A DNA stretch of 64,000 nt from Roseibium sediminicola (GCF_023156505.1 NZ_JALNMJ010000001.1:372001-436000), one strand, 5' to 3'; counted from the first letter of the stretch, positions 43,713-54,195 are shown. Notes: generated from the sequence alone by a model not told the origin. A program made the numbers and translations.

Positions 43713-43943
43713 GGGGTCCTGTCGGGAAGTGGGATCGGTCGAAACGCCATCGGTACCGGATCGAGCGGGTCGCCGAAAGGGCGTTCTTTTTGTATACCGG
43801 CATATACTGTTGGAGATAATGATTTTGATCTTTTCCAAAATGGAAAAAGTCATGGGTGGCACAGGACAATTGACGATTGCCGTCCTTGACCCCAAAACAC
43901 CAGCCAATAGCTTGATAAAAGAGATTGTGAAAGGAACAGCCCC

Positions 43944-46106
43944 ATGACAGGCCGGATCGACGCGCACGGATTGCAAGTTGCCAGGGATCTTTATGACTTC
44001 GTCAATGACAGGGCCCTGCCGGAGACCGGTGTCGATCAGGACCAATTCTGGAAGAGCCTGTCGGACCTGGTGCACGATCTGGCGCCGAAGAATCGCGCGT
44101 TGCTGGAAAAGCGCGATCAGCTCCAGGAAAAAATCGACGCCTGGCACAAGGCGCACCCGGGGTCACCCGACATGGACGGCTACAAGAGCTTCCTGGAAGA
44201 AATCGGTTACCTGGTGCCGAAAGGACCGGATTTTGAGGTTGGCACCGCCAACATCGATCCGGAAATCGGATCGGTGGCCGGTCCGCAGCTGGTCGTGCCG
44301 GTGATGAATGCGCGCTACGCCCTGAACGCAGCCAATGCCCGTTGGGGATCGCTTTACGACGCGCTCTACGGCACCGATGCGATGGGCTCCAAGCCGCAGG
44401 GCAAGGGCTTCGATCCTGCGCGCGGCGCCGAGGTCATCGCCTATGCCCGCAAGATCCTCGACGAGGCTGCGCCGCTGTCGAGCGGAAGCTGGTCGGATGT
44501 CACCGGTTTTGCCATTCACGGCGAACAGCTGCTCATCTCCACGGAAACCGGTACCACCGCGCTGAAGGATCCGGCTCAGTTCGCCGGCTATTCCGGCGAC
44601 ACCGCCGCGCCCTACAAGGTTCTTCTGGTCAAGAACGGCCTGCATCTGGAAATCGACATCAACAGTCAGCACCCGATCGGCAAGACCGACAAGGCGCATA
44701 TCGCCGACGTCATTCTGGAATCGGCCATGTCGACCATCATGGACTGCGAGGATTCCGTCGCCGCCGTTGATGCCGAGGACAAGGTCGTCGTCTATTCCAA
44801 CTGGCTCGGCCTGATGAAGGGCGATCTGGAAGAAACTTTCGAAAAGGGCGGTGAGACCGTCACGAGGCGCATGAATGCCGACCGGCAATACACTGCGCCC
44901 GACGGCGGCGTGCTGAAGTTGCACGGCCGGTCGCTGCTGCTGGTGCGCAATGTCGGCCACCTGATGACCATAGATGCTGTGCTCGACCGCGACGGCAACG
45001 AAGTGCCGGAAGGCCTGCTCGACGGCATGATCACGGCCATGATCGCCCTGCATGACATCGGCCCGAAGGGCCGCGAGCTCAACAGCCGGGCCGGCTCGGT
45101 CTATATCGTCAAGCCGAAGATGCACGGTCCGGAAGAAGTCGCCTTTGCCTGCGAGATCTTCAATCGGGTCGAGGACGCGCTTGGCCTCGCCCGCAACACG
45201 CTCAAGATGGGCATCATGGACGAGGAACGCCGGACCACGGTGAACCTCAAGGAGTGCATCCGCCAGGCCAGGGATCGCGTGTTCTTCATCAACACCGGCT
45301 TCCTCGACCGCACCGGCGACGAGATGCACACCTCCATGGAAGCCGGACCGATGATCCGCAAGGGCGACATGAAGGCCGCCACCTGGATCGGCGCCTATGA
45401 GAACAACAATGTCGATATCGGTCTCGCCTGCGGCCTGCCGGGCCATGCCCAGATCGGCAAGGGCATGTGGGCAATGCCCGATCTGATGCACGACATGCTG
45501 GAGCAGAAGATCGGCCATCCGCTGTCGGGCGCCAACACCGCCTGGGTGCCGTCACCGACCGCCGCCACCCTGCATGCGCTGCATTACCACAAGGTGAGCG
45601 TGGCGGAGCGCCAGGGCGAATTGAAAAGCCGTAACGCCGCGAAGCTGGAGGACATCCTGTCCATTCCGGTCGCCGAACGTCCGAACTGGGCGCCGGAAGC
45701 CATTCAGGCGGAACTCGACAACAACGCGCAAGGAATCCTGGGTTACGTGGTGCGCTGGGTTGAGCAGGGCATCGGCTGTTCCAAGGTTCCGGACATCAAC
45801 GATGTCGGGCTGATGGAAGACCGGGCGACCTTGCGCATTTCCTCCCAGCACATTGCCAACTGGCTGCATCACGGTGTCGTCACCGAGGCGCAGGTGCTGG
45901 AAACGATGAAGCGCATGGCGGCCGTGGTCGACGGCCAGAATGCAGGCGATCCGCTCTACCGGCCGATGGCCGACGATTTCGAGGGGTCAGTCGCCTTCCA
46001 GGCCGCCTGTGAACTGGTGCTTGAGGGAACGAAGCAGCCGAACGGCTATACCGAACCCGTGCTGCACCGCCGACGGATCGAGTTCAAGGCAAAGTCGGCT
46101 GCTTGA
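43944..46106 (+). CDS. glcB: malate synthase G
   Basis: A 720-residue protein, the length expected for the monomeric G isoform. It carries [45 protein letters not shown], the EE/D motif region [13 protein letters not shown] and the C-terminal [19 protein letters not shown]. It condenses glyoxylate and acetyl-CoA to malate, completing the glyoxylate bypass or glyoxylate assimilation from glycolate. A 230-bp upstream region separates it from the divergent EamA gene; regulation cannot be read from it. A strong terminator follows. Confidence 0.97.
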   Translation: MTGRIDAHGLQVARDLYDFVNDRALPETGVDQDQFWKSLSDLVHDLAPKNRALLEKRDQLQEKIDAWHKAHPGSPDMDGYKSFLEEIGYLVPKGPDFEVGTANIDPEIGSVAGPQLVVPVMNARYALNAANARWGSLYDALYGTDAMGSKPQGKGFDPARGAEVIAYARKILDEAAPLSSGSWSDVTGFAIHGEQLLISTETGTTALKDPAQFAGYSGDTAAPYKVLLVKNGLHLEIDINSQHPIGKTDKAHIADVILESAMSTIMDCEDSVAAVDAEDKVVVYSNWLGLMKGDLEETFEKGGETVTRRMNADRQYTAPDGGVLKLHGRSLLLVRNVGHLMTIDAVLDRDGNEVPEGLLDGMITAMIALHDIGPKGRELNSRAGSVYIVKPKMHGPEEVAFACEIFNRVEDALGLARNTLKMGIMDEERRTTVNLKECIRQARDRVFFINTGFLDRTGDEMHTSMEAGPMIRKGDMKAATWIGAYENNNVDIGLACGLPGHAQIGKGMWAMPDLMHDMLEQKIGHPLSGANTAWVPSPTAATLHALHYHKVSVAERQGELKSRNAAKLEDILSIPVAERPNWAPEAIQAELDNNAQGILGYVVRWVEQGIGCSKVPDINDVGLMEDRATLRISSQHIANWLHHGVVTEAQVLETMKRMAAVVDGQNAGDPLYRPMADDFEGSVAFQAACELVLEGTKQPNGYTEPVLHRRRIEFKAKSAA

Positions 46107-46127
46107 TCGGGTTGCTGCCGAACCACG

Positions 46128-46159
46128 AGGCTCCTGTGCATAGGGACAGGAGCCTTTTT
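46128..46159 (+). terminator. Rho-independent terminator after glcB
   Basis: A perfect 10-bp stem, AGGCTCCTGT with ACAGGAGCCT, and an 8-base loop is followed by a run of five T residues (46155-46159), 21 bases after the glcB stop codon. Confidence 0.92.
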
Positions 46160-46399
46160 GCGTCCGAGGTGCACGCAGGGCGGGTCTGCCGCTAAAGGTT
46201 ATCGCAGGGCGGGAATGGTAAACGGGTAAAAATCGAAGCAAACTTTCACCGTGCGAACTGTCTGTTGTGAAGGTGTTTTAGTTCATATATTTCAGTAGAT
46301 TAGGCGTGTTTACCGGTCATTATCCATAAGTCTGGGCGTCTACGTGTTTTTACGACTTTCGGCGGAGAAGCAGGTACCTTGTATTATCTGGAGTAGATA

Positions 46400-48499
46400 A
46401 TGCTAACTGTCCTGTCGTGCATCGTATTCGAGCATGATCCTCTGTTTCTCGCCCTGGCGGTGATAATCCTGACGATCGGCGCGGTTCTGACCATGCGTCT
46501 GTTCGCAAGGGTTCGCCGTACCCAGGGCAATCTCAAGTACATGTGGCTGCTTTTGTCCGGTCTGATCGCGGGTGGCACGATCTGGAGTACGCACTTTGTC
46601 GCCATGATCGCCTATGAAAGCCCGTTCATCCTGGGCTACGATTTGGTGTTGACCGCGTTGTCGCTACTTGTCGCCATCGCGGGGACCACTGCTGGTCTGC
46701 TGATTAGCTCGATGACGCAGCGTTCTTACCTGATCGAGGTCGGCGGGATCGTGTTCGGCGCGTCGATCGCGGCCATGCATTTCATGGGCATCGAAGCGCT
46801 GAAGGTGTCCGGCATTCTGACACTGTCCACGTCCTTTGTCGTCACCTCAGTCCTCTTGTCCTGTATTTTCGGCATGTTCGCGACCAGCAGGATCGCGCGC
46901 CCGGTCACGCGTTATTGCAAATACGGGGCTGCAGTCAGTTTCATTCTGGCCGTCGCCAGCCTGCATTTTGTTGCCATGGGCGGTGTCGAAATCCTGCCGT
47001 TGCGGCTGGATGGCAGTGAGAGAGATCTGATCTCCAACCAGCTGATGGGGATCGCGGTTGTCTTCACCATGAGCGTGCTGATGCTCTCCGCCATGATCAC
47101 CTATTCCATCGACACCGTGAACACAGAGGTTGCCGACAATCGACTGAACCATATCGCCCATCACGACCCGCTGACGGGCCTGCCCAACCGGGCGGCGCTC
47201 GACCGGCATCTGGATGGGTTCATCAACCGCGTTGCCATGGACAACGCCCGTGTGATCGTCCTCAACTGCAATTTGAGCCGGTTCAAGGAAATCAACGAAG
47301 TGCTTGGCCATGCCGGCGGCGACGCGGTTCTGCGCCATGTTGCAAAGTGTCTTTCGGAACATCTCGACCCGGAAGAATATGTTGCCAGGATCAGCGGCGA
47401 CGAGTTCGTCGTCGTTGGCAAGCCTGTCTATTATCGTGGCTACATGCTGGACCTGTGCAAGCGGGTGCAGAAACTGGTGGCGCTTCCCCTAGCCTGGCAG
47501 GGTGAGGAAATCCGCGTTGCCAGCAGCGTTGGCTATGCAACCTATCCGGATCACGCGGCAACCGGCCCGAAGCTGATGGAAGCCGCATCGCGGGCCATGC
47601 ACCGCGCCAAGGCGAACGGGGGCAACGCGGCGCTCTGCTACGATGCCGACAAGGATGAGCAGACCCGCGAGCGTAGCGCCCTTGCCATGGATCTGCGCAA
47701 TGCGCTGAAGAATGGCGAATTCGAACTCTATTACCAGCTTCAGAACGACGTCACGACCCGCGAGGTCACGGGCACCGAGGTGTTGCTGCGCTGGAACCAT
47801 CCGGCGCGCGGCATGGTGCCGCCGTTCGAATTCATCCCGATCGCGGAGGAAACCGGGCAGATCAAGGAGATCGGCGCCTGGATCATCCGCACCGCCTGCC
47901 GCGAGGCCGCCAGCTGGACCAACCCGGTCAAGGTCGCCATCAATGTTGCGCCGGTGCAGCTCGCCGACAACCACTTCCCCGACATCGTCGCCCATGCGCT
48001 GAGGGAAAGCGGGCTCAGGCCGGAACGCCTGGAACTGGAAATCACCGAGACCGGCATCATCGCTGACACCTCGCATGCGCTGCAGATCATCCACCAGCTG
48101 AAGAAGCTGGGCGTGCGCATCGCCATGGACGATTTCGGCACCGGCTATTCCTCGCTCGCCACTCTGCAGGCGTTTCCCTTCGACAAGATCAAGATCGACC
48201 GGGAATTCGTCAAGGATCTCGGCGGCAACAAGCAATCCGAGGCCATTGTCCGGGCAACCATCATCCTGGGCGAGAGCCTCCAGATCCCGGTTCTCGCCGA
48301 AGGTGTCGAAACGGAAGGCCATCTCGGTTTCCTGGCCTCGCAGGGCTGTAACGAGGTCCAGGGCTTCCTGTTCGGCAAGCCGATGCCGGTCCGCGACATC
48401 CGCCGGGCCTTGATGGCCTCGACGGCCATTCGCAAGGACGAACCGGAGACCGAGCCGGCGCAGGCCCCCAAAATCACTCTGGTCAGCCAGGTGGCCTGA
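46400..48499 (+). CDS. MHYT-GGDEF-EAL membrane c-di-GMP protein
   Basis: A 699-residue protein. The first 240 residues hold about seven transmembrane helices with three MHYT-like units centred on His65 (STHFVAM), His127 (AMHFMGI) and His189 (SLHFVAM), spaced 62 residues apart. MHYT domains are proposed to sense oxygen, CO or NO through bound copper. The GGDEF site reads SGDEF (332-336), a variant that can be active. The EAL domain has EVL (460-462) in place of EAL, but retains LEITETG, MDDFGTGYSS, VLAEGVET and QGFLFGKP. Either activity may dominate. The start follows GGAG by 6 bases. Confidence 0.93.
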   Translation: MLTVLSCIVFEHDPLFLALAVIILTIGAVLTMRLFARVRRTQGNLKYMWLLLSGLIAGGTIWSTHFVAMIAYESPFILGYDLVLTALSLLVAIAGTTAGLLISSMTQRSYLIEVGGIVFGASIAAMHFMGIEALKVSGILTLSTSFVVTSVLLSCIFGMFATSRIARPVTRYCKYGAAVSFILAVASLHFVAMGGVEILPLRLDGSERDLISNQLMGIAVVFTMSVLMLSAMITYSIDTVNTEVADNRLNHIAHHDPLTGLPNRAALDRHLDGFINRVAMDNARVIVLNCNLSRFKEINEVLGHAGGDAVLRHVAKCLSEHLDPEEYVARISGDEFVVVGKPVYYRGYMLDLCKRVQKLVALPLAWQGEEIRVASSVGYATYPDHAATGPKLMEAASRAMHRAKANGGNAALCYDADKDEQTRERSALAMDLRNALKNGEFELYYQLQNDVTTREVTGTEVLLRWNHPARGMVPPFEFIPIAEETGQIKEIGAWIIRTACREAASWTNPVKVAINVAPVQLADNHFPDIVAHALRESGLRPERLELEITETGIIADTSHALQIIHQLKKLGVRIAMDDFGTGYSSLATLQAFPFDKIKIDREFVKDLGGNKQSEAIVRATIILGESLQIPVLAEGVETEGHLGFLASQGCNEVQGFLFGKPMPVRDIRRALMASTAIRKDEPETEPAQAPKITLVSQVA

Positions 48500-48525
48500 G
48501 GCGACGCTCCCCAGAGAAGAAAATC

Positions 48526-49179
48526 CTACAAGATGGATTGCCCGGTGCTTTTCCAGTCCGCGACGAACTGGTCGATCCCCTGTTTGGTCAGGGGGTGATC
48601 GGCGAGTTTTCGAAGGACGCCCGGCGGAACCGTCACGACATCGGCGCGCGCCAGCGCGGCCTGGGTGACATGGTTGGGGCTGCGGATGGATGCCGCGAGG
48701 ATCTTGGTGTCGAAATCATAGGTGTTGTAGATCGTCCGAATGTCGCCCAGGAGGTGGCTCCCTTCCAGGTTGATGTCGTCGAGCCTGCCGACAAAGGGCG
48801 AGACATAGGTTGCTCCCGCTTTTGCGGCCAACAGGGCCTGGTTGGCGGTGAAGCACAAGGTGACGTTGGTTTTCACGCCATAGCGCCTGAAATGTTTGCA
48901 GGCCTTCAGGCCTTCGAGCGTCAAAGGCAGCTTGACGACGACATTTCCGGCGATTCCGGCAAGGCGCTCGCCTTCCAGGATCATGCCCTTGGCATCCAGA
49001 GCCGACACTTCCGCGGAGACCGGTGTATCGGTCAGGCGGCAAATCTCGGCAATCACCTCCAGGAAGTCGCGTCCGGATTTTGCAACGAGGCTTGGATTGG
49101 TCGTGACCCCGTCGAGCAGGCCGGTCTCAAGCAGGCTTTTGATGTCATCGACGTCGGCTGTGTCCACGAAGAAGTCCAT
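48526..49179 (-). CDS. transaldolase/fructose-6-phosphate aldolase-like protein (FSA/TalC type)
   Basis: A 217-residue TIM-barrel protein with the N-terminal [18 protein letters not shown] and [13 protein letters not shown], the Schiff-base Lys in VVVKLPLT, and the [12 protein letters not shown] motif of this family. The short length is typical of FSA and of small bacterial transaldolases, which cannot be told apart here. It lies 85 bp downstream of the kinase gene on the same strand, next to a ROK regulator, which suggests sugar-phosphate catabolism. Confidence 0.9.
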   Translation of the reverse strand: MDFFVDTADVDDIKSLLETGLLDGVTTNPSLVAKSGRDFLEVIAEICRLTDTPVSAEVSALDAKGMILEGERLAGIAGNVVVKLPLTLEGLKACKHFRRYGVKTNVTLCFTANQALLAAKAGATYVSPFVGRLDDINLEGSHLLGDIRTIYNTYDFDTKILAASIRSPNHVTQAALARADVVTVPPGVLRKLADHPLTKQGIDQFVADWKSTGQSIL

Positions 49180-49264
49180 GTCTTTTTCCTTTGGTCAGCA
49201 GTTGGGGGAGGTGAGCCGGGTCAGAGCTCACCTGCAGGCGTTTGGGTTCATTCCAAGGGTGCAT

Positions 49265-49948
49265 TCAATAGGCGTAGCGGACGCCGAACTCCGTGTAATC
49301 CTGGGTCAGCATCAGATCGGCCAGATGGCTTTCGCGGGCAACGAGCTCGGCATTTGGCAGATCGTTCTCGATGGTTTTTCTAAGGGCGGCGTCCGGTTCC
49401 AGCCCGTGCTTGATCCATCGCTGCAGCAATCTCTCCCGAAGGGCCTGCATGGACGGACAGACAAAAACGGTTGCCGCGAAAAGGGCGCGCAGGGAAGACC
49501 AGGGTGCGCGGTCAAGAAGCAGGTAGTTGCCTTCCACCACAACGACGGGCGTTTCGGGATGAATGGCGATTGCGTTGGCAATTGCCAGATCCAGATGGCG
49601 GTCGAATTTCGGGTGATAGGTCTCGCGGTTTACCTCGGCAAGTCGTCCGACGGCATCGCAGAAACCTGAAGCATCGAAGGTTTCCGGTGCGCCCTTGCGG
49701 GCAAGCAGGCCACGCGATTCCAGGAGCCGGTTGTCCAGGTGGTACCCGTCCATCGGCAACAGGGATGCTCTGGCCACGGACGAACGCGACCCGCTGTTCA
49801 GGCTCTGCACCACCGCCTCCGCCAGGGTCGATTTGCCCGAGGCAGGCGGCCCGGCGATGCCGATGATGGTGCGTTCACCGTCACGCATGCTGCGCTCGAT
49901 GAGGGTGCAGACCTGGTCGACGTCCTGCTCCATGGTGGTCTTGGTCAT
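49265..49948 (-). CDS. P-loop kinase of the nucleoside/sugar kinase (FrcK-like, phosphoribulokinase fold) type
   Basis: The ATG at 49948 is preferred (227 residues), because the frame upstream lacks conserved sequence. Walker A is GIAGPPASGKSTL (about residues 29-41). A substrate-binding PMDGYHLDNRLL and the motif VVVVEGNYLLL follow, as in kinases related to uridine kinase and FrcK, which lies in rhizobial fructose transport operons. Substrate is therefore probably a sugar or nucleoside. No ABC transporter genes are adjacent. The neighbouring aldolase and ROK genes support a sugar-related role. The gene diverges from the ROK regulator. Confidence 0.82.
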   Translation of the reverse strand: MTKTTMEQDVDQVCTLIERSMRDGERTIIGIAGPPASGKSTLAEAVVQSLNSGSRSSVARASLLPMDGYHLDNRLLESRGLLARKGAPETFDASGFCDAVGRLAEVNRETYHPKFDRHLDLAIANAIAIHPETPVVVVEGNYLLLDRAPWSSLRALFAATVFVCPSMQALRERLLQRWIKHGLEPDAALRKTIENDLPNAELVARESHLADLMLTQDYTEFGVRYAY

Positions 49949-50248
49949 GCTGTCGTCCCGAATGCGTCGTGCAGGGCCGACAGACCACGGCGCAACGCGT
50001 TGGCGGTTTGAAAAATGCATGAGCACAGGCAGTCGCCGCTTCAAGTGCTCACCCCGGCTTTGTGTTTTGTTCGGTGGCTGTGACACCGTCTCCTGTTTGC
50101 ATAGTGTCAAACGCCGACAGGAGTCAATAATTAATTCCTAATGAATTAAATAGTGATCAATGCGGACCCTCAAATCCAGTGCTGGAAAGAGAGAAAGGTC
50201 GGCAAATAACGCTTGCATTGCCGTCAGAGCCGAAGGCACACAATAGAA
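49949..50248. promoter_or_regulatory. divergent regulatory region with a palindromic operator candidate
   Basis: A 300-bp region between the kinase and ROK genes. At 50131-50149 there is an AT-rich inverted repeat, TTAATTC-CTAAT-GAATTAA, close to the style of operators bound by ROK/NagC-family repressors. Its position just ahead of the regulator and at the start of the divergent operon makes it a candidate autoregulatory site. Confidence 0.45.
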
Positions 50249-51433
50249 ATGGATCGAAAGAGCACAGACGCGCAGCCGCAGGCAAACATCAGGAAAGGCA
50301 CCAATCAGGTTGCCGTTCGAAGCCACAATGAGCGGCTGATCCTGCAACTGGTCAGGGAGCAGGGGGCGCTCACAAAAGCAGAAGCCACGCGGGCCACCGG
50401 ACTGTCCGCCAACGCGATTTCGGTGTTGTTCCGGTCGCTGGAGGAAGAAGGGCTTCTTTTACGCGACGCGCCGATCCGCGGAAAGATCGGGCAGCCATCA
50501 ACGCCGCTCCGCCTCAATCCGGACGCGCATCACTATGTTGCGTTGAAGATCGGGCGCCGGAGCCTGGAACTGGGCGTGGTGAATTTTGTCGGTGAACTCG
50601 TTGCGAAGACGAGCATCTCATTGGCCTTTCCGACACCCGAAATCACACTGGACTTTGTCCAAAAGGAACTGAATGGCGTGCTACGCTCCGCCAAAAAAAG
50701 CCGGCAGTCCATTTCCGGCATGGCGGTTTCCTGCCCGTCCGAACTGTGGAGCTGGACGGATGAATTGGGTGCGCCCGGGGAGAAGATGGACGCCTGGCGG
50801 GATTTTGACCTGGTGCAGGAACTTTCGACCCTCGTGCCCTGGAATATCCTGGTCGAAAATGACGGCACAGCGGCCTGCCGCGCCGAACTGCTGTTCGGGC
50901 CGCATGCGGACAAGCAGAACTGGATCTATTTTTATGTCGGCACCTTCATCGGCGGTGGCGTGGTCCTGAACGGCAACGTCTACACCGGCAGTCGTGGCAA
51001 TGCCGGCGGGTTTGGTCCGATGCGCGTTCCCGATCAGGAAGGGGGCAACCGGCTCGTCGACCATGCGTCCCTGGTTGTTCTGGAGCGACGCCTAGCCGAG
51101 GCTGGCAGTGCGCCTTTCGAAATTTACGAAAACGCCGACACCTGGGACGCTTTCGAACCGCAGGTCGGAAACTGGATCGCGGACGCGGGCCGTAACCTCG
51201 CTCACGCAACGGTGTCGGCCCTGTCTGTTCTCGACTTCGAATCCGTCGTCATCGACGGTGCCTTGCCGGCAGAGGTCAAAAGCCGGCTCGTTGCGGAAGT
51301 GCGCGACCAGCTCGAGAACACAGACCTGCAAGGGGTGCACATGCCGGACATCGAAGCCGGTGTTCTGGGAACTCAAGCCCGGACCCTGGGCGCCGCGGCG
51401 ACATTGATCAGCGCCGATTACCTGAACGCGTAA
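50249..51433 (+). CDS. ROK family transcriptional regulator
   Basis: The ATG at 50249 gives 394 residues; an AAGG lies upstream. The N-terminal winged helix-turn-helix is visible in REQGALTKAEATRATGLSAN and AISVLFRSLEEEG. The ROK sugar-kinase-like domain follows with an ENDGTAACRAELLFG segment, GTFIGGGVVLNG and a degenerate zinc site region. Members sense sugars or sugar phosphates and usually repress adjacent sugar genes. The divergent kinase/aldolase operon and the palindrome at 50131 fit this. The inducer cannot be named; similarity to FrcR of rhizobia is only by context. Confidence 0.88.
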   Translation: MDRKSTDAQPQANIRKGTNQVAVRSHNERLILQLVREQGALTKAEATRATGLSANAISVLFRSLEEEGLLLRDAPIRGKIGQPSTPLRLNPDAHHYVALKIGRRSLELGVVNFVGELVAKTSISLAFPTPEITLDFVQKELNGVLRSAKKSRQSISGMAVSCPSELWSWTDELGAPGEKMDAWRDFDLVQELSTLVPWNILVENDGTAACRAELLFGPHADKQNWIYFYVGTFIGGGVVLNGNVYTGSRGNAGGFGPMRVPDQEGGNRLVDHASLVVLERRLAEAGSAPFEIYENADTWDAFEPQVGNWIADAGRNLAHATVSALSVLDFESVVIDGALPAEVKSRLVAEVRDQLENTDLQGVHMPDIEAGVLGTQARTLGAAATLISADYLNA

Positions 51434-51485
51434 GCCGACAGCAGGCGAAACCTGTCATCCGTTTGATGATGCACCTTTGTCTCCG

Positions 51486-52697
51486 TCACAACGGCAGGGC
51501 AGGGCTCTCCTGAAAGCCGAGATGCAGTTCGTCGCCCTCATAGGGATGTGCCCTGGCGATCTCCTCGTTGAGATCGTGTCCGAGACCCGGTTCGCCTGAG
51601 GGAATGACATAGCCGTCTTCCCACCGGATCGGCGATTTCAGGAGCTCGGCATAAAAGCCGTCGAAGGTCCGGATCGATTCCAGCACCAGGAAATTCGGGC
51701 TGCAGGTGGCCAGCTGGATATTGGCCAGCGCCACCAGCGGACCGCAATAAAGATGCGGGGCGATCTGGGCCGAATGACATTCCGCCATGCTGGCGATCTT
51801 CTTGGCCTCCAGGAGGCCGCCGACCCGGCCGAGATTCATCTGCAGGATGCTTGCGGCGCCGGTTTCCAGAACCCGGGCGAACTCATACTTGGTGCAGAGC
51901 CGTTCTCCGGTCGCGACCGGGATCGAGGTGTATCTGGCGACCTCGGCCATGTCCTCGGGGCTCTCGGGCGGGATTGGCTCCTCGAACCATAGCGGATCAT
52001 AGGCTTCCAGCCGGCGGGCCAGGCGCTTGGCACCCGATACTGTGAACTGGCCATGGGTACCGAACAGGAGGTCTGCCTTTGTGCCGACCGCTTCCCGGAT
52101 CTCGCGGCAGAAGGCCTCCGAGCGCTCAAGGTCTTCGAGGCTCGGCTGGTGGCCGTCATAGATCGTATAGGCGCCGGCCGGGTCGAATTTCACCGCCGTG
52201 AAGCCTTTGGTGACGGCGATCGCGGCGGCTTCGGCGGCCATTGTAGCGTCATTATAGACATTGGGTTTGGCCGGATCCGGATAGACGTCGCCATCGGCGG
52301 GGTAGAGATAAGTGTAGGAACGCAGCCGCTCATGCACCTTTCCGCCCAGAAGCTCGTAGACCGGTTTGCCGGCGGCCTTGCCGATAATGTCCCAGCAGGC
52401 CATTTCGAGCCCTGAGAGCACGCCCATCACCGTCACGTCCGGACGCTGGGTGTATCCGGCGCCATAGGTCTTGTGCCAGAGCTTCTCGATGTGGTGCGGA
52501 TCTTCGCCTTCGAATTGACGGCGGAACACGTCCTTGGCCATCTCGGCCACCAGATGCGGCCCGAAGGTGGCGTTGTAGATCTCGCCATAGCCGGTGATGC
52601 CGCAAGCGGTCACCAGCTTGACGAAAATGAAATAGCGGCCGCCATGGCGGGGAGGCGGATTGCCGACGACGAAGGTCTCGATGTGGTCGAGTTTCAT
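51486..52697 (-). CDS. enolase superfamily (mandelate racemase/muconate lactonizing) protein
   Basis: The ATG at 52697 gives 403 residues. The N-terminal capping domain and TIM barrel are recognised. The metal ligands Glu239 (FEEP) and Glu265 (ATGERLCT) and catalytic His315 (APHLYCGP) are present, and His215 (GTHGQ) sits where galactonate-type dehydratases carry a catalytic histidine. The usual first metal-ligand Asp two residues before it appears to be Gly213 (LLFGTHGQ). Dehydration of a sugar acid is the likely role, but altered metal binding makes this uncertain. It lies 10 bp after the aldehyde dehydrogenase stop and is the last gene of the operon. Confidence 0.85.
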   Translation of the reverse strand: MKLDHIETFVVGNPPPRHGGRYFIFVKLVTACGITGYGEIYNATFGPHLVAEMAKDVFRRQFEGEDPHHIEKLWHKTYGAGYTQRPDVTVMGVLSGLEMACWDIIGKAAGKPVYELLGGKVHERLRSYTYLYPADGDVYPDPAKPNVYNDATMAAEAAAIAVTKGFTAVKFDPAGAYTIYDGHQPSLEDLERSEAFCREIREAVGTKADLLFGTHGQFTVSGAKRLARRLEAYDPLWFEEPIPPESPEDMAEVARYTSIPVATGERLCTKYEFARVLETGAASILQMNLGRVGGLLEAKKIASMAECHSAQIAPHLYCGPLVALANIQLATCSPNFLVLESIRTFDGFYAELLKSPIRWEDGYVIPSGEPGLGHDLNEEIARAHPYEGDELHLGFQESPALPL

Positions 52698-52707
52698 GGG
52701 ATCTCTG

Positions 52708-54195
52708 TTAGCTGGCATTGCTGATGGTGACGGACTTCACCTTGGTATAGGCGTCGAGGCCTTCCCAGCCCTTTTCGCGGCCATAGCCGGATTTCTTGTT
52801 GCCGCCGAAAGGCAGTTCCAGCCCGCCGGCCCAATAGTCGTTGACGGACACCTGGCCGCAATCCATGGCGCCGGCAATGCGCATCGCCCGGCCGACATCC
52901 CGTGTATAGACGCTGGCAATCAGGCCGAACTCGGTGCCGTTGGCGAGCGCAATCGCCTGGTCCTCTGTGTCGAAGGTCTGGACGGACAGAACCGGGCCGA
53001 AGATTTCTTCCTGGACCGCCGGATCGTTCGGGGCAAGATCGGCAATGATGGTCGGCTGGAAGAACCAGCCCTTGCCGGTCTCAGCATCCGTGGTGGCGTC
53101 ACCTCCGGTCAGGATATTGGCGCCGCGCGCCTTGGCGGCATCGACATGGGCCTTGATCCGGGAGAGATGCAGGTCGGAGTTGATCGCGCCCATATCCGGA
53201 CCGCTCAGGCCGTGGCCGGGCCGGATCTTCGCGGCGCGTTCCGTGAGGATCGCGAGCACGTCGTCCCTGAGGGTCTTGTGCAGGATCAGCCGCGAGCCTG
53301 CGGAGCAGATCTGGCCGGAATTGGAGAAGATCGCCCAATAGGCGCCCTCGGCGACCTTTTCCGGGTCGGCGTCCTCAAAGGCGATCAGCGGCGACTTGCC
53401 GCCGAGCTCCAGCGTCAGCCGCGTGACATTCGGCGCCGCCATCTGGGCAACGTTCACGCCGGTGCCGACCGAACCGGTAAAGGTCAGCTGCTTGATGCGC
53501 GGATCGCGCGCCATCTTGGCACCGACATCCGAGCCAAGCCCGGTGACGACATTGACAAGACCATCGGGGACACCGGCTTCGCAGAGAAGTTCAGCCATGA
53601 CCAGCGCTGTGAACGGCGTGGTCTCGGCGGGCTTCGCCACCACAGAACAGCCTGCGGCAAGGGCAGGGGCGACGCCGCGCGCGAAGGTCGAGGTCGGATA
53701 GTTCCAGGGAATGATGTGCCCGGTAACGCCAACCGGCTCGCGCAGCGTGAAAGCGGTGTACGCTGGACCGAGATTGACCGAGCGGCCGTCGAGCTTGTCG
53801 GCGGCGCCGGCGTAATACTCAAACAGGCGGGCAGAGGACTGAACGTCTCCCTGGGCCTCGGCCAGGGTCTTTCCGCTGTCGACCACCTCGATCACGGCAA
53901 GCCGGTCGGCATTGTCTCTGAACAGCCGTGCGACGGTGTTGAGGATGCGGCAGCGCTCGTCGGGCGTTACCTGGCGCCAGTGGCCCGCGGCTTTTTCGGC
54001 GGTGTCGATCGCGCGGTCCATCTCCGCCTCGTCGCCGAGCGAGAACTCTGCGAAGGCCTCGGCACGGCCGGGGTCGAAGCTCTCCATCTTTCGGTTCGAA
54101 GCTGGGGTTGTCTTGCCGCCGATGAAATGGCCGTCGGGCAGGGCGTCCAGCTTGCCGGTGGAAAGATAGTCTTGTGCGATGTCCTGGACTGTCAT
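52708..54195 (-). CDS. NAD(P)-dependent aldehyde dehydrogenase
   Basis: A 495-residue protein of the ALDH superfamily. The nucleophile Cys297 is in SGQICSAGSRL, the general base Glu263 in TLELGGKSP and the conserved Asn165 in IIPWNYP. It oxidises an aldehyde to an acid; betaine aldehyde is a common assignment by homology but is not proven. The ATG at 54195 overlaps the TGA of the upstream GMC oxidoreductase gene (TGATG), so the two are translationally coupled and the aldehyde is probably produced by that oxidoreductase. Confidence 0.92.
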   Translation of the reverse strand: MTVQDIAQDYLSTGKLDALPDGHFIGGKTTPASNRKMESFDPGRAEAFAEFSLGDEAEMDRAIDTAEKAAGHWRQVTPDERCRILNTVARLFRDNADRLAVIEVVDSGKTLAEAQGDVQSSARLFEYYAGAADKLDGRSVNLGPAYTAFTLREPVGVTGHIIPWNYPTSTFARGVAPALAAGCSVVAKPAETTPFTALVMAELLCEAGVPDGLVNVVTGLGSDVGAKMARDPRIKQLTFTGSVGTGVNVAQMAAPNVTRLTLELGGKSPLIAFEDADPEKVAEGAYWAIFSNSGQICSAGSRLILHKTLRDDVLAILTERAAKIRPGHGLSGPDMGAINSDLHLSRIKAHVDAAKARGANILTGGDATTDAETGKGWFFQPTIIADLAPNDPAVQEEIFGPVLSVQTFDTEDQAIALANGTEFGLIASVYTRDVGRAMRIAGAMDCGQVSVNDYWAGGLELPFGGNKKSGYGREKGWEGLDAYTKVKSVTISNAS

